Of a stretch of DNA of 64,000 nt, positions 23,460 to 32,005 are shown piece after piece. The stretch is from Pseudarthrobacter chlorophenolicus A6 (GTDB taxonomy: Bacteria; Actinomycetota; Actinomycetes; Actinomycetales; Micrococcaceae), in the NCBI RefSeq assembly GCF_000022025.1, contig NC_011879.1, positions 62,001-126,000 on the forward strand, given 5' to 3'. The notes under the pieces were generated by a model that worked only from the letters and a program-made list of their open reading frames with translations, did no database searches and was not told where the DNA came from. Every line of letters starts with the position of its first letter. Positions within the stretch are counted from its first letter, which is position 1. Position numbers and translations under genes: made by a program.

Positions 23460-24479
23460 GTGACCAAAAACGTAGAGAACCGCGCCCGCGTGCAGGCCGG
23501 AGTCAGGACGGGCGGCCAGTTCGCCGCCGAAATGCACTCTGAGCCCACCGGGATCACCCTGACAGTGGGGCCCTCGCCGCTGGACAAGACAGCCGTCGGC
23601 GTCGTCGGCGCACTGGTGCGTGCCCGTTCCGCCATCGAGATGGGCACATGGCAGCGGCGCCAGGACAAGGGCCGGTACGGGTACGAGCACGAAGCCCCCG
23701 ACCCAGTGCCCGAGGTTCTGGTCGAACTGGACCGCCGCGCCAAGGCCTTCGAGACCCTGCCACGGGATGAGCAGGACGCCGTGCTCGACCAGCTGGAGAT
23801 GACAGGAACCAGGTACCTGCTCGAACCCGGCCAGCAGCTAGGCAACGAGAAGGTGCGGGTCGCAGACGACCTGGACACCAGCGGCAACACCGGGCTCGCC
23901 CTGGTCGCACAGAAGGTCGTCGCCGACGCCGGGATCCCCGGCACCGTTACCCTGACCGAAATCGGCGACCGCACCAGCTTTACCGTCGAGGAAGGAGACA
24001 TCAGGCACACCATCAGCATCGGAGCCAACTCGCTGTCCCTCTCGGCCACACCGGGGGACGAGGAAGACTACCGCCGCGGTGACTGGTTTGACCGGGCCCA
24101 CACCAGCTCCACTGGCGGCTACGTGTTCGAACCAGCCAGGGCCGAGGACCTGCGCAGGCAATACGAGTCCCACTGCGAATACGCCGCAATGATGGATGTG
24201 GTCGCCGACTCCTCGTTCCAGGACGCGGAAAGCTACCTGGGCGAACTGGACCGCAGCGCACGAACCGCCGAACTCCGGGCTGACGGTGCTGAATACCTGC
24301 TGGACGTCTCCGGGGAAGAACCGACGCTCAAGACGGATGACGGGAAGCCGCTGCACCCCTCCATGGTCCGTGGGTTCCTGAATCACATGGCCACGCAGAC
24401 CGGCCATCCGGACGGGGACACCCTCGCCTCTGACCTTCGCGAAGTGTTCCGGGAAACAGACCGCCGCCTCATCACGTAA
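23460..24479 (+). CDS. GGQFAA-tagged large hypothetical protein
   Basis: A 339-residue protein started at the GTGACC that lies 7 nt after the element (an ATG three codons earlier is the alternative). Residues about 9-30 are the tag (RVQAGVRTGGQFAAEMHSEP, then TGITL). The body is acidic, with helices (VLVELDRRAKAFETLPRDEQDAVLDQL) and a middle of strands (GTVTLTEIGDRTSFTVEEGD). No enzyme motif is visible. It is divergent from the C-terminally tagged gene. Confidence 0.7.
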   Translation: MTKNVENRARVQAGVRTGGQFAAEMHSEPTGITLTVGPSPLDKTAVGVVGALVRARSAIEMGTWQRRQDKGRYGYEHEAPDPVPEVLVELDRRAKAFETLPRDEQDAVLDQLEMTGTRYLLEPGQQLGNEKVRVADDLDTSGNTGLALVAQKVVADAGIPGTVTLTEIGDRTSFTVEEGDIRHTISIGANSLSLSATPGDEEDYRRGDWFDRAHTSSTGGYVFEPARAEDLRRQYESHCEYAAMMDVVADSSFQDAESYLGELDRSARTAELRADGAEYLLDVSGEEPTLKTDDGKPLHPSMVRGFLNHMATQTGHPDGDTLASDLREVFRETDRRLIT

Positions 24480-24552
24480 ACGGCAGCCCTGGGCCGCGGG
24501 CATTCAGCGCCGGCGGCCAGGGAGAGCCAGAGTCCTTGGGGCGGGCCGGAAC

Positions 24553-24582
24553 GGAGACCAGAACCCCCATGTCCGCACACAT
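24553..24582 (+). promoter_or_regulatory. element promoter (GGAGAC-N14-CCGCACACAT)
   Basis: Ends 8 nt before GTGACC at 24591. Confidence 0.6.
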
Positions 24583-24590
24583 ATTCGGAC

Positions 24591-25184
24591 GTGACCACTG
24601 AGCCTCAGCCTCTCCTGCCGACCGGCGCCCGAACCGACGCCTGCTTCAATGGCCGACATGCTGCCCTGATGGCATTCATGGACGAGAAGGGCAAGCGACC
24701 GCATCCCAAATCCAGCGACCACGCCGAGCGGGCACTGGGATGCTGGTTCCTCCGGCAGCGCCAGATGAGGGAAAAGGGACAGCTCAACCCTGAGCGGACG
24801 AAGCTGCTGGACGATGCTCAGAACGCGTGGTTGCAGCTGCCCGGTCCGGTTCCCCGGGTCCTCTCAGAGGGAGAGTTCAGCGGCTACGCGCGGCGGGTCG
24901 TCTCCTTCTACCAGAAGCACGACCGTCTCCCCGGGTACACGGACCCGAAGGAAAGTACTGACTATCAGGCCCTCCAGATCGTTCGGCGCCACTACCGTCA
25001 GGGCATGCTGTCCCGGGCTGAGCAAAAGGCCCTCCGCCCTATCCCCGGCGCCCTGAAGGTGACCCGCAAGGACCCTTTGCGCGCCTTGCCGAGCTTCAGG
25101 CCTGGTGCGCAAAACACGGGCGCCTTCCCCGACACACCCTCAGGGGTAAGACAGGCCCGGAAGATGACATCGAAGCGGGTCTAG
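24591..25184 (+). CDS. helicase-associated-repeat protein, upstream frame
   Basis: GTGACC start 8 nt after the element promoter. It contains two helicase-associated (HA) type repeats: ALMAFMDEKGKRPHPKS...ALGCWFLRQRQ...GQLNPERTKLLDD and VVSFYQKHDRLPGYTD...QIVRRHYRQGMLSRAEQKAL. Family character stops after about residue 155 (LRPIPGAL); the remaining 40 residues are shadow-like. The third repeat resumes in the -1 frame at the slippery heptamer C CCT TTG (25073-25079), so this is probably the first part of one 376-residue protein. HA repeats usually bind DNA. Either a programmed shift or an indel explains it. Confidence 0.65.
   Translation: MTTEPQPLLPTGARTDACFNGRHAALMAFMDEKGKRPHPKSSDHAERALGCWFLRQRQMREKGQLNPERTKLLDDAQNAWLQLPGPVPRVLSEGEFSGYARRVVSFYQKHDRLPGYTDPKESTDYQALQIVRRHYRQGMLSRAEQKALRPIPGALKVTRKDPLRALPSFRPGAQNTGAFPDTPSGVRQARKMTSKRV
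25073..25079 (+). other. candidate -1 ribosomal frameshift site CCCTTTG
   Basis: The heptamer reads C CCT TTG in the upstream frame, the X-XXY-YYZ arrangement used for -1 slippage, at the point where repeat homology passes to the -1 frame. A stem GCCT/AGGC (25083-25101) nested inside TTGCGC/GCGCAA follows. No proof of use. Confidence 0.4.
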
Positions 25185-25192
25185 GACAGTGG

Positions 25193-25720
25193 ATGTACCG
25201 CCACGTCAACCGGCGGCACGAACCACTGGAGACCGCCGAGACGATCCACATCCGGGACAGCATCATCGCCCTGCAGGATGCCTACCCGGCCACCGGAAAA
25301 GTCATTGAGGAGGTCAGGGCGGCCGCCGTCGTGGACTTCATCGAAAAGAACGGCAGGCTGCCCCAGGTGCGCCGCGAACACGAGCTGTACCAGCATGCCT
25401 TTGCGATCCGCACCCGGTACCGCCACGGCGGCGCGTTCAGGCCGGCCACCATGCGGCTGCTGGAGCTGACTCAGGACCTGCCAAACCATCTCGAAAGCCA
25501 GTGGGACGCAGACTTCCAGCGGCTGTCCGTGTTCGTTGGCAGCCGCCACCATCTTCCCGCGGCCGCCGAGAAACCGGGTCGGGGACGTCCCTCAGTGGAT
25601 CACCAGCTCGCCAAATGGATCACCCAGGAGACGGGGGACAAGGCAACAGTGTGGGACCCGGCCAGGCGGTCGAAACTCTTCACGCTTATCAGTTCAGTGG
25701 ATCTGCCCGTGGCCGCCTAG
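25193..25720 (+). CDS. helicase-associated-repeat protein, downstream frame
   Basis: Continuation of the preceding gene in the -1 frame. The true reading starts near 25080 with RLAELQAWCAKHGRLPRH...GLGQWMYRHV (third HA repeat), well before the first ATG at 25193. Then come VVDFIEKNGRLPQVRREHELYQHAFAIRTRYRHGG and a degenerate fifth copy ending near the stop. A stand-alone start at 25193 would cut a repeat in half and has no ribosome site or promoter, which argues for expression by frameshift or for a sequence error. Confidence 0.6.
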   Translation: MYRHVNRRHEPLETAETIHIRDSIIALQDAYPATGKVIEEVRAAAVVDFIEKNGRLPQVRREHELYQHAFAIRTRYRHGGAFRPATMRLLELTQDLPNHLESQWDADFQRLSVFVGSRHHLPAAAEKPGRGRPSVDHQLAKWITQETGDKATVWDPARRSKLFTLISSVDLPVAA

Positions 25721-25774
25721 CTCCCGCCACGCGGAACGGCCACGACGTGTCTTCCTGGAGCATGCCCAGCGCAC

Positions 25775-25804
25775 GGGTAGCGTGAATGATCCCGCCGCAC
25801 ACAT
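25775..25804 (+). promoter_or_regulatory. element promoter (GGGTAG-N14-CCGCACACAT)
   Basis: Ends 8 nt before the ATG of the secreted nuclease gene. Confidence 0.6.
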
Positions 25805-25812
25805 GAAGGACC

Positions 25813-26547
25813 ATGAACATCACACGCTCCGCCGTCACCAAGTCCCTGACCATCATCGCCAGCCTGTTCCTGGCCGGTTCCCTGGCGAGCTGCGATGCTG
25901 CAGCCCAAGCCGGAACCAACGTCGCGGAATCGGTCAAGAGCGCAACGAGCAGCACCGAGGCTCCGGCCACCGGGTCCTCCAACCCGGCAGAGGCTGCCAC
26001 CGCCCTGGCCCAGCTCGAGACCATCCCGGTCAAGGGCAAGGCTCCGAAGACCGGCTACAGCCGTGATCAGTTCGGAGCAGCATGGTCGGACGTGGACCAC
26101 AACGGCTGCGACACCCGCAACGACATCCTCCGCCGCGACCTGACCGATCTTACGGTCAAGCCGGGCACCAAAAACTGCGTCATCGCCTCCGGCAAACTGG
26201 CCGACAAGTACACCGGCAAAACCATCAACTTCACCCGCGGCGAGAACTCGTCCGACGTTCAGATAGATCACGTTATCCCCTTGAGTTTGGCGTGGCAGAC
26301 CGGTGCCCAGCAGATCAGCGCCGACCAGCGTCTGCAGCTCGCCAACGACCCGCTGAACCTCATGGCCGCAGACGGCCCAGCCAATCAACAGAAGAGCGAC
26401 AGTTCGGCCGACGCGTGGCTGCCGAGCAACAAGGCGTTCCGCTGCGAATACGTCGCACGTCAGACTGCCGTGAAGGCCAAGTACCGACTGTGGGTCACTC
26501 AGGCCGAACACGACGCCATCGCCGGAATCCTGGCCACATGCAAGTAG
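25813..26547 (+). CDS. exported HNH endonuclease, DUF1524 family
   Basis: A 244-residue lipoprotein: signal peptide SLTIIASLFLAGSLASC with a lipobox and Cys27. After a Ser/Thr/Ala-rich linker comes the DUF1524 nuclease core: QIDHVIPLSLAWQTGA (residues about 155-170), the Asn-rich ANDPLNLMAADGPANQQKSD, and WLPSN. This family cuts nucleic acid with a His-Asn-His beta-beta-alpha-metal site and is common as surface or secreted DNase in actinobacteria. It could degrade incoming or environmental DNA at the cell surface. Leaderless start 8 nt after the element. Confidence 0.85.
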   Translation: MNITRSAVTKSLTIIASLFLAGSLASCDAAAQAGTNVAESVKSATSSTEAPATGSSNPAEAATALAQLETIPVKGKAPKTGYSRDQFGAAWSDVDHNGCDTRNDILRRDLTDLTVKPGTKNCVIASGKLADKYTGKTINFTRGENSSDVQIDHVIPLSLAWQTGAQQISADQRLQLANDPLNLMAADGPANQQKSDSSADAWLPSNKAFRCEYVARQTAVKAKYRLWVTQAEHDAIAGILATCK

Positions 26548-26592
26548 CCTTCCGCGTCAGCGCCCGATCCCACCGCCATCAGGAGGCAGTAC

Positions 26593-27540
26593 ATGCTCGC
26601 GGACAACATTCTTGAGCTGGTAGCCCGAATCCAGCCGATCCTGTCACTCATCGGGATATTGCTCGTCGTATGGGCTGTCGCGAAATTCGCCTTCAGGTCA
26701 GCCCGTGGCGAGAGCCCGGCCGGTATCTGGGGTCAGCTTGTCATGGGGCTCGTCATGATCGTGGTCCCGATGACCCTTCCTGTTGTGGCGAACGCCCTCA
26801 ATGGAGGTCTTGGCGAGGGAGAGCAGGTCCAGGAAGCACCAGCCCATGAGCAGCCCGCGGAGTCTTCACCGGCCACCCCGGCCGACCTGTCGTGGATTCC
26901 AGCCCTGCTGGTCGGTATCGGGGTCCTGGCTGCCCTCGCTGCCATCGGCGTGGGCCTGTTCCACTACTACAGCAAGTCGTTGCGCCCAGCGATGCGGAAG
27001 AGCAGGTCGGAGGCCCTTACCGCCGCCACGCTGGTCGCAGAGGCGCGTAAGACGCTGGCAGGAGTCATCCTCGACTCCGCCAGTTACGAGACAGACCTGG
27101 CGAAGCAGATCGACTATCCAATAATGACCGACGTGTCCGAGCCGCTGGTTGGCAAGTACGTGCGGGAAATGCGCCACGCCCAGGAACTGGAGCGGGCCCT
27201 GATGAAGAAGCCCCCGCTGGCCGACGCAGAGCGATTCAGCAGCACGGTCACCGGCTTGAAGGTCAGCTACGAAGCTGCCGTCAGGAGGGCCGAGAAGATC
27301 CGCTGGTCCAGCTTCACCGCATCTGAACAGAAGCGGCTGAAGGACGCCCGGACTGCCCTTGACCTGATCCAGGATGCCTCCACGACGCCTGAGCAGCGGA
27401 ATGCCCAGTACCGACGGATCGCCAAACTGCTCGACGGACTCATCGTCCTCACCGCCCCGGTCCGCCAGTCACTCGCCGCCTGGGTGCCGATGCTGGCATT
27501 GGAGGGCCCGGTCGATCCGCAGGAGACACTGCCCCACTAG
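26593..27540 (+). CDS. membrane protein with cytoplasmic helical domain
   Basis: A 315-residue protein, ATG after AGGAGGCAGTAC. Three hydrophobic segments lie at about residues 12-34, 45-66 and 100-123, separated by a Glu/Pro-rich loop. The first two resemble the VirB2/TrbC-like hairpin in broad pattern only. The C-terminal 190 residues are charged helices (EALTAATLVAEARKTLAGV). Function unknown; a transport or conjugation role is speculative. Confidence 0.6.
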   Translation: MLADNILELVARIQPILSLIGILLVVWAVAKFAFRSARGESPAGIWGQLVMGLVMIVVPMTLPVVANALNGGLGEGEQVQEAPAHEQPAESSPATPADLSWIPALLVGIGVLAALAAIGVGLFHYYSKSLRPAMRKSRSEALTAATLVAEARKTLAGVILDSASYETDLAKQIDYPIMTDVSEPLVGKYVREMRHAQELERALMKKPPLADAERFSSTVTGLKVSYEAAVRRAEKIRWSSFTASEQKRLKDARTALDLIQDASTTPEQRNAQYRRIAKLLDGLIVLTAPVRQSLAAWVPMLALEGPVDPQETLPH

Positions 27541-27551
27541 CTTCTGAGCGT

Positions 27552-27559
27552 GGACGCAT
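27552..27559 (+). promoter_or_regulatory. second-class element GGACGCAT
   Basis: Twenty nt before the ATG at 27580; a weaker match to the CTACGCAT form. Confidence 0.3.
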
Positions 27560-27579
27560 GTCGACATTAGGATGAGGCC

Positions 27580-28230
27580 ATGTGGGACTCGGCTGCGCAA
27601 GTATCAGTGCTGGTAGCCCTGATCGGTGTTATCAGCGCACTGTCCGTCGCCCTGCTTTCCAAACGCCACCAGCGGGAGCACCAGCAACGGGAGTCCATGC
27701 TGAAACCCTCGGAAGAGTTCGCCCGGAAGGCTATCGAAGCTCTGGCGGCCTTGAGGTACATCAACCCGCCTTCAATAGACCCGGAACCGCACCAGGTGCA
27801 CCGGAATGAATCGCTCTTGACCGACAAAGAGGAGCGCGCCAAACGGATCGAGCGCTGCGAAGCGGCCATTGATGCGGCACGGGCCATCCGCGCGCCCATG
27901 CGGCTTGTGTTTCATCCTGAATCGGCGGCGGCGGAGTCGGCCGTGTACGTGATCCGGGAACTCCGTCAGTGCCTGGAAGCCGCCACCAAGTATTACCGGG
28001 GCGCGGATCTGTCCGGTTCCTCAGCGCCCTGGAGAGAAGGCGAAGGGCAGACCCTGCGTAACGACTACCTTGCGCAACGAAGACTTGTTTACGACGACCT
28101 CGACGTGCTCATCAACGACGTCGCCGCCCGGATGAGTCGGCCTCTTCGCAAACACACGCGTTTCCCGCGACAGGCGCGTCCGCCAGGGTGGAATCCTCCC
28201 CGCGGGCCGGAGGAGCGGCCGGACGCGTAG
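27580..28230 (+). CDS. single-pass membrane protein
   Basis: A 216-residue protein with an N-terminal membrane helix (VLVALIGVISALSVALLSK, residues about 9-27) and a long charged helical body (KRHQREHQQRESMLKPSEEFARK), ending in a Pro/Arg-rich tail. A GATGAGG site lies before the ATG. The layout (short anchor, then cytoplasmic helices) recalls the minus-strand gene at 2245 but without sequence similarity. Function unknown. Confidence 0.6.
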   Translation: MWDSAAQVSVLVALIGVISALSVALLSKRHQREHQQRESMLKPSEEFARKAIEALAALRYINPPSIDPEPHQVHRNESLLTDKEERAKRIERCEAAIDAARAIRAPMRLVFHPESAAAESAVYVIRELRQCLEAATKYYRGADLSGSSAPWREGEGQTLRNDYLAQRRLVYDDLDVLINDVAARMSRPLRKHTRFPRQARPPGWNPPRGPEERPDA

Positions 28231-28316
28231 GACCTCGCGCTCTTTTGTCACACCCTGCTCGTAACATCTGCCTCGACTGGGACCCCAACAGTCGCCGGCG
28301 GTGGAAAGGGTACGAA

Positions 28317-28802
28317 ATGAGCGAGTACGGCCATCCTGAGGCAACCATTCCGCCGCCGGCTTTCCCCATCCCGGCCTCCCTGCCGGCGGCCCCCTCACAA
28401 CTCCCGGCACAGACTTCAAAGGCGAAGTCGGTGCTGCGGATTTCCGCAGGGGTGACCTCCATCGCCGTCGGCTTTTGGGGCGGCAGTGCCGCACTGGCCC
28501 TGCATTCGATGAGCACCCTGCTCGGCCCACGCTTCGCCTGGCTGGGCTTCCTGCTCGGCTTCGCAGCGCTCTGCAGCGTGGTCACCGGCTTTATCGAAAT
28601 CGTCCGGCACCACCTGAAAGACCTTCGCGTCCCGTCCTTATCGATCGCGTTCGCCGCGGTCAACGTCCTGGGCTACGTGGCCGTGTTTGTCGCATTCCCG
28701 ATCGCCACACCCATGCTCGGCGGTCTCGTCGCCTCCGCACTGGGCATCGTCCTGGTCTCCCTGACGATGATCTTCGACGCCTGGCCGGCCACAGCCCCCT
28801 GA
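28317..28802 (+). CDS. four-helix membrane protein
   Basis: A 161-residue protein, ATG after GGAAAGGG. A Pro-rich N-terminus of about 40 residues leads into four hydrophobic segments (about residues 44-68, 74-100, 112-130 and 135-155). The proline-rich cytoplasmic start followed by four helices is common among uncharacterised actinobacterial membrane proteins. Function unknown. Confidence 0.65.
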   Translation: MSEYGHPEATIPPPAFPIPASLPAAPSQLPAQTSKAKSVLRISAGVTSIAVGFWGGSAALALHSMSTLLGPRFAWLGFLLGFAALCSVVTGFIEIVRHHLKDLRVPSLSIAFAAVNVLGYVAVFVAFPIATPMLGGLVASALGIVLVSLTMIFDAWPATAP

Positions 28803-28828
28803 GCCCAACCGACCCGGAAGCTCCGGGC

Positions 28829-28836
28829 CTACGCAT
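28829..28836 (+). promoter_or_regulatory. second-class element CTACGCAT
   Basis: Located 38 nt before the GTG of the RecB-like nuclease gene, which has its own GGAGG site. Confidence 0.35.
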
Positions 28837-28874
28837 GAGAACCAGTAAGCAGTATCGATTGACCGGAGGCGCAA

Positions 28875-30443
28875 GTGTTTTTCCTACCCAGCACTGATCG
28901 GACAGGCCAGGATGAACTGATCCTGTCGGCCAGTGACATCGTTGCCGGCTCGACTTGCGAATTCGCAGCCGTCCGCAAACTGGACGTCCTACTGAACCGG
29001 GTCCCGGCGCTGGTGGTTGAAGCTGACGCGATGGCGGACCTGACTGCTGCCCTTGGCGACAAGCACGAAGCCAAGGTGCTGGGCCTGCTCCGGGAGGAGT
29101 TCGGCCCCTCCAGGGTCTACGAGGTCGGGCCGCCGCGGACCTTCGACCGTTCCGGGCTTGAAGCCAGGCACCGGGAAACGATCCAGGCCCTACGCGACGG
29201 CTTCGACGTCATCTTCCAGGGCTCCTTCTTTGCCGACGGCTTCCACGGCCGCGCCGACTTCCTGATCCTGCAGGAGGACGGCACCTACGCTGTGTTCGAC
29301 ACCAAGCTGGCCCGCAGCGCCAAAGCGGAGGCCCTGCTGCAGCTCGCCGCGTATGCCGACCAGCTCCGCAGCGCCGGGGTCCCGGTTCACCGTGACGGCC
29401 ACCTGATCCTGGGCACCAACGAGACCACCAGCCACCCGCTGCCAGAGAGCGTGCCCCTGTTCTACGCGGCCCGGGACCGGCTCCGTGCGGTCCTGGAAGC
29501 GCACCGCCTGGCCTCCTTGCCCTCGGCCTGGGGTGACCCACGGTGGCTGGCGTGCCTGAAATGCCCTGACTGCAAGGCCGAGATGGAAGCCGCCGATGAC
29601 CTGATGCTGGTGCGCCGGATGAACAAGTCGCGCCGCGCCAAGCTCATGGAAGCCGGCATCAGGACGAAGGCCATGTTCGCCGCGGCCGACCTGCCCGACG
29701 TCGGCATCAAGATGGACCCGCTCTGGTTCGAGCTGCAGGACCAGGCACGGTTGCAGTGCGGCCTGGGGGACATCGATGGAACCATCAACGGCGTCTCCTA
29801 CAAGGTTCTGCCCAACCCGGCCGTCATCGCCATGCCCAAGCCGAGTGCCGGCGACATCTTCTTCGACTTCGAAGGGGACCCGCTCTGGCAGGACCCGGCA
29901 ACGGGGGAGTGGGGCATCGAGTACCTGTTCGGCCTGGTCGAGCACTCCGCTGACGGGCACGACTTCATCACCTTCACCGCGCACAGCCTGGAGGAAGAAC
30001 GCCAGGCGCTCATCGACTTCATGGACCACGTCGCCGAACGCCGCGCTGCCTACCCGGACCTGCACATCTTCCACTACGCCCAGTACGAGGTCAGCGCCCT
30101 GCGCAAGCTGGCCCGCCGGCACGGGGTCATGGTCGATGAGGTGGAGGAACTCGTGGAGACCGGGGTGATGTTCGACCTCTACGAAACCGTCAAGGGCTCC
30201 GTGCGGATCTCGGACCGGTCCTTCAGCATCAAGAAACTGGAGCCGCTGTACATGCCGGCTGGCCGGATCGGGGTCACGAACGCGGTGGACTCCATGGTCC
30301 AGTACAGCGTCTACCGTGATGCCGTCGACTCCGGGCAGGAGCAGGCTGCCCTTACCATTTTTCGGTCAATTTCCGAATATAACCACTACGACTGCATCAG
30401 TACCTGGAAGCTTCGGGACTGGCTGCTGAACCTCACCCGGTAA
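28875..30443 (+). CDS. TM0106-family RecB-like nuclease, stand-alone
   Basis: A 522-residue protein, GTG after GGAGGCGCAA. The N-terminal half has the RecB-nuclease pattern: SASDIVAGSTCEFAAVRKLD, then GRADFLILQEDGTYAVFDTKLAR (the core Asp...Asp-x-Lys around residue 140) and LLQLAAYADQL. A Cys cluster (CLKCPDC) lies near residue 230. The C-terminal half has FFDFEGDPLW...YLFGLV and FHYAQYEVSALRKL...EYNHYDCISTWKLRDWL, an RNase H-like exonuclease-type segment. Relatives are often fused to a helicase; here the protein stops before one. Probably DNA processing or defence. Confidence 0.8.
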   Translation: MFFLPSTDRTGQDELILSASDIVAGSTCEFAAVRKLDVLLNRVPALVVEADAMADLTAALGDKHEAKVLGLLREEFGPSRVYEVGPPRTFDRSGLEARHRETIQALRDGFDVIFQGSFFADGFHGRADFLILQEDGTYAVFDTKLARSAKAEALLQLAAYADQLRSAGVPVHRDGHLILGTNETTSHPLPESVPLFYAARDRLRAVLEAHRLASLPSAWGDPRWLACLKCPDCKAEMEAADDLMLVRRMNKSRRAKLMEAGIRTKAMFAAADLPDVGIKMDPLWFELQDQARLQCGLGDIDGTINGVSYKVLPNPAVIAMPKPSAGDIFFDFEGDPLWQDPATGEWGIEYLFGLVEHSADGHDFITFTAHSLEEERQALIDFMDHVAERRAAYPDLHIFHYAQYEVSALRKLARRHGVMVDEVEELVETGVMFDLYETVKGSVRISDRSFSIKKLEPLYMPAGRIGVTNAVDSMVQYSVYRDAVDSGQEQAALTIFRSISEYNHYDCISTWKLRDWLLNLTR

Positions 30444-30453
30444 CCGCGCTTGC

Positions 30454-30495
<42 letters not shown>

Positions 30496-30520
30496 GTTCT
30501 GTTCCGTTCTACCTGAAAGA

Positions 30521-30552
30521 AGCCGCGTCACAGATCATGTGGCGCGGCTTTT
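30521..30552 (+). terminator. hairpin terminator
   Basis: AGCCGCG/CGCGGCT stem followed by TTTT, between the RecB-like gene and the toxin-antitoxin operon. Confidence 0.7.
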
Positions 30553-30560
30553 GCGTGCCT

Positions 30561-30570
30561 CCGCACACAT
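30561..30570 (+). promoter_or_regulatory. CCGCACACAT element
   Basis: Eight nt before the ATG of the antitoxin gene; the upstream hexamer is GGCGCG, which overlaps the terminator stem. Confidence 0.5.
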
Positions 30571-30578
30571 GGCCCAGT

Positions 30579-30707
30579 ATGAACCCCATGCACCTGGACG
30601 ACGAGACAGAGCCGACTGCGGAAGAACGCAAGGCAGATCTTGAGACCGGCTTCCAGTTCGTCCTGACCCACGACGCCGAACTGCTGAAGCGGCTGGAGGA
30701 CGCGTGA
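30579..30707 (+). CDS. small antitoxin of a Doc-type toxin
   Basis: A 42-residue protein starting 8 nt after the element, overlapping the toxin gene by four bases (GTGA). It is acidic and helical (TAEERKADLETGFQFVLTHDAELLKRLEDA). Size, acidity and coupling match the small antitoxins that neutralise Doc/Fic toxins. No DNA-binding domain is obvious at this length, so autoregulation may be lacking or done through the element promoter. Confidence 0.65.
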   Translation: MNPMHLDDETEPTAEERKADLETGFQFVLTHDAELLKRLEDA

Positions 30708-31078
30708 CCTCGCACCTGACTGTTGACGAGGCCAAGCGCTTCCTGGGCCGCTACGGATTCTTCGTCCGCGACGAGGGTCTGCTGGCTGCAGCGGTAACCC
30801 GCCCCGGAACCTCCATCATGGGTCAGGACGCCTTCGTCTCCCTGGAGCTGAAGGCCGCGGTGCTGCTTGGGTCCGCCGCCCGGAACCACCCACTGGTGGA
30901 CGGCAACAAGCGCACCTCCTGGACGCTCATGGTGCTCTTCCTGTGGCTGAACGGCTACCAGCACGACTTCGACACGGACTCTGCTTTCGACCTGGTGGTC
31001 GGCGTCGCTGCGGGGCGCCTTTCCCTGGAAGAGTCCAGCGCCCGAATCGCTGACCACATGGTGCCCCGGGAGAGCTAA
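30704..31078 (+). CDS. doc: Doc-type Fic-fold toxin
   Basis: A 124-residue protein with the family motif HPLVDGNKRTSW (His62; consensus HxFx(D/E)(A/G)NKR), and the preceding LELKAAVLLGSAARN helix. Doc phosphorylates elongation factor EF-Tu, whereas classical Fic proteins transfer AMP; the short length and small upstream partner favour Doc. The GTG start overlaps the antitoxin stop. Toxin-antitoxin pairs of this kind stabilise mobile elements and respond to phage. Confidence 0.85.
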   Translation: MTSHLTVDEAKRFLGRYGFFVRDEGLLAAAVTRPGTSIMGQDAFVSLELKAAVLLGSAARNHPLVDGNKRTSWTLMVLFLWLNGYQHDFDTDSAFDLVVGVAAGRLSLEESSARIADHMVPRES

Positions 31079-31083
31079 TGAGG

Positions 31084-31896
31084 CTAGTGAGGGACCCGGC
31101 GCAGATCCCACAGGCGCCAGGCCTCGCTGGTCATCATGGTCGCCGCGCCCACCGACTTTCCGAGCTCCTCGGCGGAGGTAGTGAAGCTGCGGAGCTCGCC
31201 GTCCGCGGTCTTGGTCTTCTCGGTCTTGCGTACGAACACCGGCCATGACCGGCCGTGGGCTGCGGCGCTGGCGACACGCCACTCGTAGGCCAGGGCGAAG
31301 CGCATCCACTGGTCATCGACCGAGGCGGTGCTGGTTAGATGGGCGGCGGCTTCCCGCATCATGGTGGTGGCGTCCGAGTCGATCTTGGGCAACCCTTTCC
31401 GCAGCTCCCGGATGCGCATGATTTGTTTAGTCAGCTTGTCGGCCTGGCCGTTCAAATCTGTCATGAATTCCTGGCTGAAGTTGGCCTTGGCGTATTCGTC
31501 TTTCGCGTAGTCCCAAAGGAATGCCCTGTGCTTTGACCTCTCGTCCTCTGCAATGGACAGCGCCCGGGCCCTTCGGGTCTCGCGGTTGCCGCTCAGCACC
31601 CATACGGCCTGGGAAGCACCAAGCAGGGCGGCGCGAGTCGGGGTGAAGAGGGACGTGGGCCGCATATTCAGTTCTTCCCGCGCCAGGTCCGTCATGAGGG
31701 CCAGATGGTCAACGGCGGAGAGCAGCCCAGACCACGCTGCCGTCCGGACGGGGGCGGTGACGAGCCCCTTGTCGTCCCCGGCCAGGGAGCTTCCCGGTGT
31801 GACCGCATCCGGGGTTGCCAGCCGCTTTTCCCAGCTGCGGGCAGCGCCGAAGCACCTCTCCAGCCTGGCCATCCACAGGGTTTCGCTGTCGTCCAT
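31084..31896 (-). CDS. paralogue of the fourth type III locus gene
   Basis: A 270-residue helical protein, convergent with the Doc gene (5 nt apart). It shares with the gene at 17438 the ordered signatures LLGASQAVWVL (about residues 93-103) and WRVASAAAHGRSW (about 207-219), with similar intervening helices. No signal peptide or known catalytic motif. Found alone next to a toxin here and inside a restriction locus there, it may be an effector or sensor of defence modules; this is inference. No clear ribosome site; the ATG start was chosen for length. Confidence 0.65.
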   Translation of the reverse strand: MDDSETLWMARLERCFGAARSWEKRLATPDAVTPGSSLAGDDKGLVTAPVRTAAWSGLLSAVDHLALMTDLAREELNMRPTSLFTPTRAALLGASQAVWVLSGNRETRRARALSIAEDERSKHRAFLWDYAKDEYAKANFSQEFMTDLNGQADKLTKQIMRIRELRKGLPKIDSDATTMMREAAAHLTSTASVDDQWMRFALAYEWRVASAAAHGRSWPVFVRKTEKTKTADGELRSFTTSAEELGKSVGAATMMTSEAWRLWDLRRVPH

Positions 31897-31950
31897 CCCC
31901 TGAACCTATAACGCCGGCCGGGTGCGGTCCGACAGGGGCGGTGCGTTCCT

Positions 31951-31958
31951 CTACGCAT
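31951..31958 (+). promoter_or_regulatory. second-class element CTACGCAT
   Basis: Eight nt before an in-frame ATG (31967) and 47 nt before the GTG of the lipoprotein gene. Confidence 0.45.
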
Positions 31959-32005
31959 GTTCCGTAATGGAGGCATCGACCGGTGAATCCGACGAAAGGT
32001 ATCCC

